Assembly (NCBI GenBank): GCA_964637875.1
Contig: CAZWXK010000024.1
Location: forward strand, 1-33,130
DNA length: 33,130 nucleotides
Direction: 5' to 3'
From: UBA5972 sp964637875
GTDB lineage: Bacteria > Pseudomonadota > Alphaproteobacteria > Rhodobacterales > Rhodobacteraceae
This document shows positions 1-7,602 of the stretch, piece by piece. A program made the position numbers and the translations under genes. Positions within the stretch are counted from its first letter, which is position 1. Every line of letters starts with the position of its first letter. Below the pieces are notes generated by a model. The model was not told the origin of the DNA. It searched no databases and was given only the letters and a program-made list of their open reading frames with translations.

Positions 1-9
1 GGGGGCAAA

Positions 10-44
10 CGAAAAGGCGCGCCCGCCGGGGACGCGCCTTTTCG
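10..44 (-). terminator. Intrinsic terminator of the small conserved gene
   Basis: A perfect 12-bp inverted repeat (10-21 and 33-44, arm CGAAAAGGCGCG) encloses an 11-base loop. Read on the minus strand, the 3' arm ends in CCTTTTCG followed by TTTG, a short U-rich tail. It lies 37 bases past the stop of the minus-strand gene at 82-393, so it most likely ends that transcript. It could also act on a plus-strand transcript, since the other arm starts with an A run. Confidence 0.7.
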
Positions 45-81
45 ATATCAGTCCCGGACAACCGGGGCCGTCATTTTCAGC

Positions 82-393
82 TCAGGCAGCCTTGGCCTGG
101 TTGCGGCGTTCGCTCTCCTCGCGGGAAAGCGCGACCGAAGTCCGCACGCCACGACGCACGAATTCCATCATCCCCTGCACGCAACGTTCGGTCGGGTCGA
201 TCCCGGCGCACATCAGCACCTCGCGACCGTCGCGCGAACGCGCCCAGCGGGCGATCACCTCGGGGCCGTTGCCATATTTCTTGTCATCGGCAATCGCATC
301 ATCCAGCGCGGCCAGAACCACTGCGGCAAACAGTTTCCGCGCCCGCGCACCCTGGTCATTGGAATATGCGGTTGCATCAACGTAGTCGAACAT
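82..393 (-). CDS. Small conserved rhodobacterial protein (DUF6280-like)
   Basis: This encodes a 103-residue soluble protein with no signal peptide or membrane segment. It holds a helical core rich in Ala and Lys (RKLFAAVVLAALDDAIADDKK), a middle segment IARWARSRDGREVL, a single Cys in the CAGIDP motif, and a charged C-terminus (SREESERRNQAKAA). From memory it matches a small family conserved in Rhodobacterales and called DUF6280, with no known function; the family name is unverified. The start is supported by an AGAAGGG-like ribosome site about 7 bases upstream. It is divergent from efp across 203 bases and ends at a strong hairpin, so it is probably transcribed alone. Confidence 0.75.
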   Translation of the reverse strand: MFDYVDATAYSNDQGARARKLFAAVVLAALDDAIADDKKYGNGPEVIARWARSRDGREVLMCAGIDPTERCVQGMMEFVRRGVRTSVALSREESERRNQAKAA

Positions 394-526
394 ACGTCGC
401 CCTTCTCATTTTGCGCTTGCGTTTTTGGCTTGTGGCGCAATATGGCTGTTTTGTAACGATTCTGGTATGCTTTTTCAGAATATCGCCCATGCACCACGCG
501 CATGGCTTCCGCAGCATCTTGCAGCC

Positions 527-555
527 TTGTCACCCGGCACTCTGCAAGATATAGG
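527..555 (+). promoter_or_regulatory. Putative sigma-70 promoter of efp
   Basis: TTGTCA (527-532) and TATAGG (550-555) are separated by exactly 17 bases, 41 bases before the efp start codon. The -35 matches consensus at 5 of 6 positions and the -10 at 4 of 6. Assigned by pattern only. The same 203-base divergent region also holds an ATTCTG-N11-CAGAAT inverted repeat at 459-481 whose role is unknown. Confidence 0.45.
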
Positions 556-596
556 TCCGGTCGGACAGGCTTCAACCATCTGGCAAGGTTTTCTCG

Positions 597-1160
597 ATGC
601 CCAAGATCAACGGAAACGAAATTCGTCCCGGCAATGTTCTGGAACATAATGGCGGCCTGTGGGTCGCCGTCAAGGTCAGCCATGTCAAGCCCGGCAAGGG
701 CGGCGCCTTTGCCCAGGTCGAGATGAAGAACCTGCGCGACGGGCGCAAGCTGAACGAACGTTTCCGCGCCGCCGACAAGGTCGAGCGCGTGCGCCTCGAA
801 CAGAAGGACCAGCAGTTCCTGTATGAAAATGACGGCATGCTGGTGTTCATGGACACCGAAACCTATGAACAGATCGAACTGCCTGCCGACATCCTGGGCG
901 AGCGCCGCCCCTTCCTTCAGGACGGCATGACGATCCAGATCGAATATCACGAAAACGAGGCCCTTTCGGCCACGCTGCCGCAAAAGGTGACCTGCACCGT
1001 GGTCGAAACCGAACCCGCAGTAAAGGGCCAGACGGCGGCCAACAGTTTCAAGCCCGCCGTTCTTGACAATGGCGTACGCGTGATGGTGCCACCCTTCATC
1101 GGTCCCGACGAAAAGGTGATCATCAACACCGAAACGATGGAATACGCCGAACGCGCCTGA
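597..1160 (+). CDS. efp: Elongation factor P
   Basis: EF-P binds between the P and E sites of the ribosome and rescues stalling at proline runs. The protein is 187 residues, the normal bacterial length, with a KOW-like N-terminal domain (about 1-65) and two OB-fold domains. The exposed loop VKPGKGGAF carries Lys34, the position that EpmA/EpmB-type enzymes modify with beta-lysine in E. coli, so this belongs to the lysine-modified group. The C-terminus (GPDEKVIINTETMEY) is the conserved signature of domain III. The gene stands alone and is followed by the 105-bp repeat at 1193-1297, which separates it from convergent metF. The modifying enzymes are not in this window. Confidence 0.97.
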   Translation: MPKINGNEIRPGNVLEHNGGLWVAVKVSHVKPGKGGAFAQVEMKNLRDGRKLNERFRAADKVERVRLEQKDQQFLYENDGMLVFMDTETYEQIELPADILGERRPFLQDGMTIQIEYHENEALSATLPQKVTCTVVETEPAVKGQTAANSFKPAVLDNGVRVMVPPFIGPDEKVIINTETMEYAERA

Positions 1161-1192
1161 CAGGGGTCGGACCGACTGATCCGCTATAATTC

Positions 1193-1297
1193 TTCTTCTT
1201 TGTCACAATACGCTCGGGGGTGCGGGGGCAGACAGCCCCCGCCGAGACGGGCGGAAATGGCGGATGCCTCCGGCAGGCGTATTTGAACAAAGAAGAA
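1193..1297 (+). repeat. 105-bp inverted-end intergenic repeat, copy 1
   Basis: The element runs from TTCTTCTTTG to its inverted end CAAAGAAGAA. The inner ends AATACGC and GCGTATT continue the inverted repeat to about 21 bp. Inside is a perfect 8-bp hairpin, GCGGGGGC (1222-1229) and GCCCCCGC (1235-1242), with loop AGACA. The length is identical to the copies at 13628 and 19656. It lies between the convergent ends of efp and metF and could serve both as a terminator. No target duplication is visible. Confidence 0.85.
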
Positions 1298-1333
1298 AAC
1301 TGGCCCGCAACAAGACCCCGCGCCCCGACCTCG

Positions 1334-2218
1334 TCAGGCAACCGCCTCAAGGCTGTCCTTGGGTTCGACCCCGAGGGCCGCACAGATCTGGCGCGTCAGA
1401 TGGGGCTTGTTGAGGGTGTAGAAATGCAGATCCTCGACCCCCTCATCGACCAGATTGCTGCACAGCTCGGTGCCGATTGAAACCGACAGCAGTTCTTCCA
1501 CGCCATCTCGTTTCGCCTTGGCAAAGGCGTCGTCCATCCAGCCCGGCAATCTGGCCCCGCAGCGGGCCGAAAAGCGCTTGACGGCATCCCAGTTCTCGAT
1601 GGGCAGGATGCCGGGGATGATCGGTTTTGTGATACCCGCAGCGGCGGCACGGTCGCGGAAGCGCAGGAAACTGTCGATGTCATAGAAATACTGGGTGATC
1701 GCACTGTCGGCGCCGGCGTCGAACTTGCGTTTCAGCATCTCGATATCGGAGTTCTCGTCGCGTGCTTCGGGGTGCGGATCGGGATAGGCGCCCACCCGGA
1801 TGTGGAACAGACCCAGCTCCTTCAGCGCGGCGACCAGTTCGACCGAGCCGGAAAACCCCTCGGGATGGGGGGCAAAGCTGTCCTGCCCCTTGGGTGGGTC
1901 GCCGCGCAGGGCGACGATTTCCTTCACTCCGATCTCGCCATAGCTGCGGGCGATTTCCAGGGTTTCGGCGCGGGTGGCGTCAACGCAGGTCAGATGCGCG
2001 GCGACATTCAGCCCGTAATGGCGGATCAATGTGCCCACGGCCTCATGCGTCAGTTCGCGGGTCGAACCGCCTGCGCCATATGTCACCGACACGAAAGAGG
2101 GCGACAGCGGGGCCAGAACCTGCACCGATTCCCACAGCCGGAAGGATGCCTCGAGCGACTGTGGCGGGAAGAATTCGAATGAAACATTGGGCACATTGCC
2201 CGAATCGGTCATGGTCAT
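1334..2218 (-). CDS. metF: 5,10-methylenetetrahydrofolate reductase
   Basis: MetF reduces 5,10-methylene-THF to 5-methyl-THF, the methyl donor for methionine synthesis, using FAD. The 294-residue TIM-barrel protein has the normal bacterial length. Visible family signatures are FEFFPP near the N-terminus with catalytic Glu15 (Glu28 in E. coli), the VTYGAGGS segment, and LRGDPP with Asp107 (Asp120 in E. coli, near the flavin). The start ATG has GGAG about 8 bases upstream; the in-frame ATG two codons later is an alternative. The gene is divergent from metR, and the 94 bases between them hold a MetR-box-like sequence, which suggests homocysteine-responsive control. Confidence 0.96.
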   Translation of the reverse strand: MTMTDSGNVPNVSFEFFPPQSLEASFRLWESVQVLAPLSPSFVSVTYGAGGSTRELTHEAVGTLIRHYGLNVAAHLTCVDATRAETLEIARSYGEIGVKEIVALRGDPPKGQDSFAPHPEGFSGSVELVAALKELGLFHIRVGAYPDPHPEARDENSDIEMLKRKFDAGADSAITQYFYDIDSFLRFRDRAAAAGITKPIIPGILPIENWDAVKRFSARCGARLPGWMDDAFAKAKRDGVEELLSVSIGTELCSNLVDEGVEDLHFYTLNKPHLTRQICAALGVEPKDSLEAVA

Positions 2219-2266
2219 TGTGGACTCCGGTCATTTTCGCGGCCTCTTGTGCCACAAATCGATATG

Positions 2267-2279
2267 TGAGACAAATTCA
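2267..2279. promoter_or_regulatory. Candidate MetR operator between metF and metR
   Basis: TGAG-ACAAA-TTCA matches the E. coli MetR consensus TGAA-N5-TTCA with one mismatch. It lies between the divergent metF and metR starts. Nearby are a second palindrome, TTGTG-C-CACAA (2247-2257), and a TCATAAT-N10-ATTATGA inverted repeat (2277-2300). The region is strikingly AT-rich for this window. The assignment rests on the motif and on the metR neighbour only. Confidence 0.5.
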
Positions 2280-2312
2280 TAATAATCATTATCATTATGA
2301 GAGTTGCTCATT

Positions 2313-3224
2313 ATGCATCTGGAGCTCCGTCATCTGCGCAGCGTCCGCGCCATTCACGAGGCCGGGGGACTCGCGCGTGCGGCCGAGCGGCTGAACATCA
2401 CCCAATCCGCGCTGTCGCACCAGATCAGGGCGCTGGAAGAGCAGGCCGGCGTCGATCTGTTCCTGCGCAGGACCAAGCCGCTGCGCCTGTCGTCGGCCGG
2501 CATGCGCCTGCTGCGGCTGGCCGAAACCGTGCTGCCCGAGGTCGAGGCCGTCGAGCAGGATTTCCTGAACCTTCAGGACGGCCGCACCGGACGGCTGCAT
2601 ATCGCCATCGAATGTCACGCCTGTTTCGACTGGCTGTTTCCGGTGCTGGAACTGTTCCGCCGCGCCTGGCCCGATGTCGATGTCGATATCCGCCCCGGCC
2701 TGGCCTTTGACGCGCTGCCCGCGCTGCAACGCGAGGAAATCGACCTGGTGATCTCGTCCGATCCCGAGGACCTGGAGGAAATCACCTTTTCACCGCTGTT
2801 CGACTATGAACCCGTGTTCATCGCCGCATCCGGCCACCCGCTGGCCGACAGGCCCTGGATCGAGGCGCGGGATTTTGCCGACCAGACGCTGATCGCCTAT
2901 CCGGTGGACAAGGCGCGCCTTGACGTGTTTTCGCTGCTGCTTGGCCCAGCGGGGGTCGAACCCCGGGCGATCCGTCAGGTCGAGCTGACCGCGGTCATCA
3001 TGCTGCTGGTGGCCAGCAACCGCGGCGTCGCCGTGCTGCCCGACTGGGTGGTGCGTGACAGCCGATATGACCATGATTACGTCACCCGCCCCCTGACCGA
3101 ACGCGGGCTGACCAAGCGCCTTTACGCGGCCACCCGATCAGATGACACGACCCTCCCCTGGATGGCCCATTTCATCCGGCTGGGCCGGACCGAACCGCCA
3201 AGGATGCAAAGGCGCCGGCGCTGA
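2313..3224 (+). CDS. metR: LysR-type regulator MetR
   Basis: This 303-residue LysR-type regulator has an N-terminal winged HTH (about 1-60, with the ITQSALSHQIRALEEQ recognition region) and a C-terminal co-inducer domain. Segments such as RLHIAIECHACFDWL, the nearby FDYEPV, and IAYPV-KARLDVF agree closely with remembered E. coli MetR (RLRIAIECHSC-QWL, FDYEV, YPVQRSRLDVW). MetR uses homocysteine as co-inducer and controls met genes. I chose ATG 2313, with GAGAG about 9 bases upstream, because the protein then begins MHLELRHLR like its homologues. An upstream TTG at 2304 is possible. The divergent metF is the obvious target. Confidence 0.9.
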   Translation: MHLELRHLRSVRAIHEAGGLARAAERLNITQSALSHQIRALEEQAGVDLFLRRTKPLRLSSAGMRLLRLAETVLPEVEAVEQDFLNLQDGRTGRLHIAIECHACFDWLFPVLELFRRAWPDVDVDIRPGLAFDALPALQREEIDLVISSDPEDLEEITFSPLFDYEPVFIAASGHPLADRPWIEARDFADQTLIAYPVDKARLDVFSLLLGPAGVEPRAIRQVELTAVIMLLVASNRGVAVLPDWVVRDSRYDHDYVTRPLTERGLTKRLYAATRSDDTTLPWMAHFIRLGRTEPPRMQRRRR

Positions 3225-3321
3225 GCGCGCGCTGGCCGGGCGCACCGGCGAGGAGGACAGCAGGGCAGGCACGCAGCCGCCCCCGCCCCGGGGCCGGGCC
3301 TGCGCATCGGCCAGTTTGGCC

Positions 3322-3350
3322 TTGGCCCCGGTCGGGCAACCCATTATAGA
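3322..3350 (+). promoter_or_regulatory. Putative sigma-70 promoter of the suhB-like gene
   Basis: TTGGCC (3322-3327) and TATAGA (3345-3350) are spaced by 17 bases, 89 bases upstream of the suhB-like start codon. The region 3225-3438 otherwise holds no gene. Its last part carries the 11-bp tandem repeat described separately, which would lie in the 5' leader of this transcript. Assigned by pattern only. Confidence 0.45.
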
Positions 3351-3374
3351 GCGGGCGGAGATTTTTCCCCGAGT

Positions 3375-3421
3375 CCCCGGGACAATCCCGGGACAACCTC
3401 GGGACCACCCGGCCCGGACAA
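3375..3421. repeat. Degenerate 11-bp tandem repeat in the suhB leader
   Basis: Four consecutive units run CCCCGGGACAA, TCCCGGGACAA, CCTCGGGACCA and CCCGGCCCGGACAA, the last with a 3-base insertion. The array ends 17 bases before the start codon and would be transcribed from the promoter at 3322-3350. A related TCCCGGACAACCGGGG sequence occurs at 52-67. Its function is unknown. Confidence 0.7.
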
Positions 3422-3438
3422 CCCCCAAGGACACCGCC

Positions 3439-4230
3439 ATGTCGCAAGCCAGCGCAAATCTCAACATCATGATCAAGGCCGCCCGCAAGGCGGGCCGCGC
3501 GCTCATCCGCGATTTCGGAGAGGTCGAGAAATTGCAGGTCTCGATGAAGGGCGCCGGCGATTTCGTGTCGCGTGCCGACATGCGCGCCGAGGAAATCATC
3601 CGCGAGGAGCTGACCACCGCACGACCCAATTACGGCTGGCTGGCCGAGGAAAGCGACGAGGTTGCCGGCAATGACCCCACCCGCCGCTGGATCGTGGACC
3701 CGCTGGACGGGACCACGAATTTTCTGCACGGGCTGCCCCACTGGGCGATCTCGATCGCGCTCGAACACAAGGGGGAAATCGTCGCGGCGGTGGTCTTTGA
3801 CCCGGCCAAGGACGAGATGTTCACCGCCGAAAGGGGCGGCGGCTGCTGGCTGAACGACAGCCGGCTGAGGGTATCGGGGCGCCGGAAGATGATCGAAACC
3901 CTGTTTGCCACCGGCCTGCCCTTTGGCGGGCGCGAGGATCTGCCCGACAGCCTGCAGGACCTGGCGCGTATCCTGCCGGTGTGCTCGGGGGTACGGCGCT
4001 GGGGGGCGGCCGCGCTTGACCTGGCCTATGTGGCAGCCGGCAGATATGATGGATTCTGGGAACGCCGGCTGCATCCCTGGGACGTTGCGGCGGGTCTGCT
4101 GCTGGTCCGCGAGGCCGGCGGCCTGGTCGAGCCGCTCGACAAGGCCGGCGACATCCTGCGTGACGGCGCGCTGATCGCTGCAAATGACGCGGTGTTCGAC
4201 AGTTTCGCCCGAATCATTCGCGACGATTGA
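3439..4230 (+). CDS. suhB: Inositol monophosphatase family protein (SuhB-like)
   Basis: This is a 263-residue Mg2+-dependent phosphatase of the inositol monophosphatase superfamily. The metal-binding signatures are WLAEES (Glu70/Glu71), WIVDPLDGTTNF (Asp87, Asp90) and HPWDVAAG (Asp215), all intact. In E. coli the homologue SuhB also acts with Nus factors in rRNA antitermination; whether this copy does so cannot be seen. The start is ATG 3439, preceded by AAGGA; a longer frame upstream is low-complexity and unlike the family N-terminus. It is convergent with the DUF2125 gene, with a half repeat between them. 3'(2'),5'-bisphosphate nucleotidase (CysQ) is the main alternative, but the WIVDPLDGTTNFLHG form favours SuhB. 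Confidence 0.88.
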   Translation: MSQASANLNIMIKAARKAGRALIRDFGEVEKLQVSMKGAGDFVSRADMRAEEIIREELTTARPNYGWLAEESDEVAGNDPTRRWIVDPLDGTTNFLHGLPHWAISIALEHKGEIVAAVVFDPAKDEMFTAERGGGCWLNDSRLRVSGRRKMIETLFATGLPFGGREDLPDSLQDLARILPVCSGVRRWGAAALDLAYVAAGRYDGFWERRLHPWDVAAGLLLVREAGGLVEPLDKAGDILRDGALIAANDAVFDSFARIIRDD

Positions 4231-4264
4231 GGCCGGCGCCGCGACAGGCCGACGCCGGCTGCGC

Positions 4265-4314
4265 CCGCGGCGGGCTGCGGGAGCCTCCGGCGGGAGTATT
4301 TGGACAAAGAAGAA
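4265..4314 (+). repeat. Half copy of the 105-bp intergenic repeat, copy 2
   Basis: Only the right half is recognisable: GCCTCCGGCGGG-AGTATTTG-GACAAAGAAGAA, matching the right end of copies 1 and 4. The left TTCTTC end and the AGACA hairpin are absent. It lies between the convergent suhB-like and DUF2125 genes. The left boundary is approximate. Confidence 0.7.
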
Positions 4315-4375
4315 GCCGGCTGTGCCCCGTAGCAGAGGTGCCCGTATCGGCCGCCTGGCCGAAACCGACAGCCGG

Positions 4376-5398
4376 TCAGCGCCCCGCCTCGACGCCCTGG
4401 CGGCGCACGACCTCGAGCGCGGGTCCCAGCCGGACCGGCCCCAGAAACACGCCATCGCGTCTGAATTCCAGAGGGATGCGCAATGCGTCGGGGTTGCTGG
4501 CCGTGGCTGTCAGCAGGCCCACCAGCCGGGCGATCTGGCGCGCAACCCCGCGATCGATCACCCGGGCCGAAACCATTGCCCCGAGGACGCCGCGCCAGTT
4601 TCGGACGATCAGGGCGAGCTTGCCGGTGATGCGCCCGTCCGGTGCGATCGCAAGCAGGCCGTCACCGCCCAGCCCCAGAGCCCCCCAGGCGATGTTCATG
4701 CTGTTGACCTCGACCGATTTCAGAACCGGCGCACCCTGTTCGACGGCAACCCGATCCCAGGGGCCGGAAAAGGCCAGCGTCAGGTCCAGGCGAATCCGGT
4801 CGATCCGGGCCGGTTGCGTTCCGGCGGGATCAAAGGATGCGCGCAAGGCGGCGGTTGGGGTCAGCCCCGATATGTCGAGCACCATGTCATGGGCGTAGGC
4901 CTGGCCGCGGTTATGAGTCGAGGAAAGCGAAAATGCCCGCGCCGACATGCGCCAGCCGAGGCTGCCTTTCACGGCAAGATCGTCTGCCTCCATGCGCAAC
5001 GCCCTGAGGGCCAGTCTGCTGTCCGGGGCAAAGAGGACACTGGCCGACATCCTGCTGCTGGTGACGGTGACATCCTGCAATGGCAGGCTGATCAGCTGGG
5101 TGCGGGGAAAGCGCACGCTGACGCGGTTGGGCGCCCAGGCCGGGGTCAGGATATCGAGGCGCGGGGCCTCCCATCCCATGCCCGAACGCGCGCCGTGGAT
5201 TTCGAGATCGGTGAACCGGCTGTCGAAACGCAGCGGAAACCCGGTCATGCGGAAATCGCCATAGCGGGCGGTCCAGCCGGCCTCGCGGCGGGCATTGAAC
5301 CACGCCTCGATCAGGGCCTGCTTGGCCGTCTTGCCCAGATACCAGTAGCCCGACCACAGGCCCAGCACCACCAGCACCAGGACAAACAGCTTGCGCAA
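4376..5398 (-). CDS. DUF2125 family envelope protein
   Basis: The protein is 340 residues and starts with a hydrophobic anchor (LFVLVLVVLGLWSGYWYLG). The rest is a beta-rich, presumably periplasmic domain. It resembles DUF2125, common in alphaproteobacteria and of unknown function; segments such as RYGDFRMTGFPLRFD and the DLEIHG region look typical of it. I place the start at TTG 5398 because AGGAGG lies 7 bases upstream, giving a short N-terminus directly followed by the membrane segment. The longer ATG frame would run into the divergent ChaC gene. It is divergent from the ChaC gene across 64 bases and convergent with suhB. It may be a membrane-tethered lipid or envelope factor, but that is inference. 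Confidence 0.8.
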   Translation of the reverse strand: MRKLFVLVLVVLGLWSGYWYLGKTAKQALIEAWFNARREAGWTARYGDFRMTGFPLRFDSRFTDLEIHGARSGMGWEAPRLDILTPAWAPNRVSVRFPRTQLISLPLQDVTVTSSRMSASVLFAPDSRLALRALRMEADDLAVKGSLGWRMSARAFSLSSTHNRGQAYAHDMVLDISGLTPTAALRASFDPAGTQPARIDRIRLDLTLAFSGPWDRVAVEQGAPVLKSVEVNSMNIAWGALGLGGDGLLAIAPDGRITGKLALIVRNWRGVLGAMVSARVIDRGVARQIARLVGLLTATASNPDALRIPLEFRRDGVFLGPVRLGPALEVVRRQGVEAGR

Positions 5399-5462
5399 GG
5401 GCGAATCCTCCTGTTTCTTGTCGCGGCCGTTTATACACCGCCAGACGAGGGGAACCATAGGC

Positions 5463-6053
5463 ATGTCGGACAACCTGGATGACGGATTCTGGGTATTCGG
5501 ATACGGGTCGCTGATCTGGCATCCGGGCTTTGCTTTTGCGCGCCGCCATGTTGCGGGCCTCGACGGTTATGGGCGATCGTTCTGCATGCGCTCGATCCAT
5601 CACCGCGGCACGCCCGATGCCCCCGGTCTGGTGCTGGCGCTCGACCGGGCGGCGGGGGCATCGTGCCGGGGGGTCGCCTTTCAGGTTGCACCCGAACACG
5701 CGGCCGAGGCGCTGGCCGGGCTGCGGGCGCGCGAACTGATTTCCTCGGCCTATCTGGAACAGCGTCACCGCGTGCAGCTGGACAATGGCGAAAGCGTCGT
5801 GGCGATCTGCTATGTGGTCGATCAGCAGCATGTACAATATTGCGGCGGGCTGGCACTGGAGGAACAGGCGCGGATCATTGCCCGGGCAAGCGGCGGGCGC
5901 GGGTCGAACCGCGAATATCTGTTCAACACCGTGGAACATCTGCGCGCGCTGGGGATCAATGATCCCGAGATGGAAATGCTGGCCCTGCGCGTACGGGCGC
6001 TGACGGGCAGCGCCGACCGGCAGGCGAAATCGCAACGGGCACCGACAGGCTGA
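5463..6053 (+). CDS. chaC: ChaC-type gamma-glutamylcyclotransferase
   Basis: ChaC enzymes cleave glutathione to 5-oxoproline and Cys-Gly in the cytosol. The 196-residue protein carries the substrate-binding GYGSLIW loop (13-19) and the conserved RE pair at 90-91, where Glu91 fits the catalytic acid of the family. Further family signatures are the MRSIHHRG segment and NREYLFNTVEHL near the C-terminus. The start ATG 5463 gives MSDNLDDGFWVFGYGSL; an upstream GTG-like extension is unlikely because it overlaps the divergent leader. selO follows on the same strand after 94 bases, so two genes with redox or glutathione links lie together. Confidence 0.9.
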   Translation: MSDNLDDGFWVFGYGSLIWHPGFAFARRHVAGLDGYGRSFCMRSIHHRGTPDAPGLVLALDRAAGASCRGVAFQVAPEHAAEALAGLRARELISSAYLEQRHRVQLDNGESVVAICYVVDQQHVQYCGGLALEEQARIIARASGGRGSNREYLFNTVEHLRALGINDPEMEMLALRVRALTGSADRQAKSQRAPTG

Positions 6054-6147
6054 GCCCGGCGGTTTGCGGCACGCGGGCGCGCGCTCTGGCAATTTGGGGG
6101 TACAATCCCCAGATTGGGGGAAGCCGGAAAAACAGGGAAGCACCCAG

Positions 6148-7602
6148 GTGGATTTTCATTTCGACAACAGCTATGCGCGCCTGCCGGCGCGTTTCTACGC
6201 CAGACTGCCACCCGCGCCGGTGCCAGAGCCCCGGCTGCTGCGCCTCAACCACGGGCTTGCCCGGCGCCTGGGTCTGGATGCGGATGCGCTGGACAGCCCG
6301 CAGGGGGCACGGCTGTTGTCGGGCCAGACCCTGCCCGAGGGGGCCGAGCCCCTGGCCATGGCCTATGCGGGGCACCAGTTCGGCGGCTGGGTGCCGCAGC
6401 TGGGCGACGGGCGCGCGATCCTGCTGGGCGAGATCATCGCGCCCGACGGCAAGCGGTTCGACCTGCATCTGAAAGGGGCCGGGCGCACCCCGTTTTCGCG
6501 GGGCGGCGACGGCAAGGCGGCGCTGGGGCCGGCGCTGCGCGAATATATCGTCTCCGAGGCCATGCACGCGCTGGGCATCCCCACGACCCGCGCGCTGGCG
6601 GTGATCGCGACCGGTGAACAGGTGATGCGCGAAACCCCGCAGCCCGGCGCGATCCTTGTCAGGGTGGCCAGCAGCCATATCCGTGTGGGCACCTTTCAGT
6701 ATTTCCTGGGCCGGCGCGACCATGAGGCGCTGCAGATCCTGCTGGAGCACGCCATCGCCCGCCACGCATCCGAGGCTGCGCAGGCCGAAAACCCGCCGCT
6801 GGCATTCCTGCGCCATGTCGTCGAGGCCCAGGCCGCATTGGTCGCGCAGTGGATGCAGGTCGGATTCATTCACGGGGTGATGAACACCGACAACATGGCG
6901 GTATCAGGCGAGACCATCGATTATGGCCCCTGTGCCTTCATGGACGATTACCACCCCGAAACGGTGTTCAGCTCGATCGACCGGATGGGCCGCTATGCCT
7001 GGGGCAACCAGCCGCCCATTGCGCATTGGAACCTTGCCCAGCTGGCCCAATGCCTGCTGCCCTTGATGCCGGGCGAAAGGGAAAGCGCGCTGCGCGCGGC
7101 CCAGGACGCGATCGACCGTTTTTCCGATCACTTTCAGGCCGAGTGGAACCGCCGCATGGGCGCCAAGCTGGGCTTTTCCGATGCAAATGCCGAACAGGCG
7201 GGGCTGACCCGCGACCTGCTGGAAATCATGGCCGATGACGGCATCGATTACACTCTGGCCTTTCGCCGCCTCACGCAGGGGCTGCAAAGGCGGGATTTTG
7301 CCGAATTCGACAGTCTGTTTACCTCGCGCGAAAGGGTTGCTTCATGGCGCGCGCGCTGGCTGGCACAGCTGGCCGAGCCGGCCGCGGCGGCCGAGGTCAT
7401 GGCGCGGGCCAACCCGGTCCGCATCCCCCGCAATCACCGTGTCGAACAGGCGATCGAAGCCGCCCTTCAGGGCGACATGGCCCCGTTCGAGCGGCTGATC
7501 GCGACTCTCGCGACACCCTTTGCCGAACAGCCCGGCGCGGAAGAATACGAATTCCCCCCTGCCCCGGGCGAACGCGTGCTGGCCACCTATTGCGGCACCT
7601 GA
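6148..7602 (+). CDS. selO: Protein adenylyltransferase SelO (YdiU)
   Basis: SelO is a pseudokinase-fold enzyme that transfers AMP from ATP to Ser/Thr/Tyr of target proteins. The 484-residue product shows Lys109 in LKGAGRTPFSRGGDG, Glu132, the MNTDNM motif (Asp248, Asn249) and the metal-binding DYG (Asp258). Each lies four residues before the active-site position I recall for Pseudomonas syringae SelO (K113, E136, D252, N253, D262), so it should be active. It ends YCGT with a normal cysteine codon, not selenocysteine. I chose the GTG at 6148 (VDFHFDNSYARLP), about 10 bases after GGGA, because upstream sequence does not resemble the family. Its last 16 bases overlap the convergent EamA gene. 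Confidence 0.93.
   Translation: MDFHFDNSYARLPARFYARLPPAPVPEPRLLRLNHGLARRLGLDADALDSPQGARLLSGQTLPEGAEPLAMAYAGHQFGGWVPQLGDGRAILLGEIIAPDGKRFDLHLKGAGRTPFSRGGDGKAALGPALREYIVSEAMHALGIPTTRALAVIATGEQVMRETPQPGAILVRVASSHIRVGTFQYFLGRRDHEALQILLEHAIARHASEAAQAENPPLAFLRHVVEAQAALVAQWMQVGFIHGVMNTDNMAVSGETIDYGPCAFMDDYHPETVFSSIDRMGRYAWGNQPPIAHWNLAQLAQCLLPLMPGERESALRAAQDAIDRFSDHFQAEWNRRMGAKLGFSDANAEQAGLTRDLLEIMADDGIDYTLAFRRLTQGLQRRDFAEFDSLFTSRERVASWRARWLAQLAEPAAAAEVMARANPVRIPRNHRVEQAIEAALQGDMAPFERLIATLATPFAEQPGAEEYEFPPAPGERVLATYCGT

Noticed and set aside
1193..1297. CRISPR or insertion sequence explanation for the dispersed repeat
   Set aside because: The copies are kilobases apart, with no spacers, no transposase and no visible target duplication.
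2219..2312. SAM or SAH riboswitch ahead of metF
   Set aside because: The metF leader is short and AT-rich with palindromes, and I see no riboswitch core or pseudoknot pattern.
4184..5482. 432-codon open frame antisense to the DUF2125 gene
   Set aside because: The translation is low-complexity and unrecognisable, while the opposite strand has a membrane anchor and a good ribosome site.
6091..6120. Switch-like alternating hairpins (TGGGGG and CCCCA) upstream of selO
   Set aside because: The stems are only about five base pairs; too weak to claim a regulatory structure.
7590..7602. Selenocysteine at the SelO C-terminus
   Set aside because: The terminal residues are encoded TGC-GGC-ACC-TGA; the cysteine codon is normal and the TGA is the true stop.
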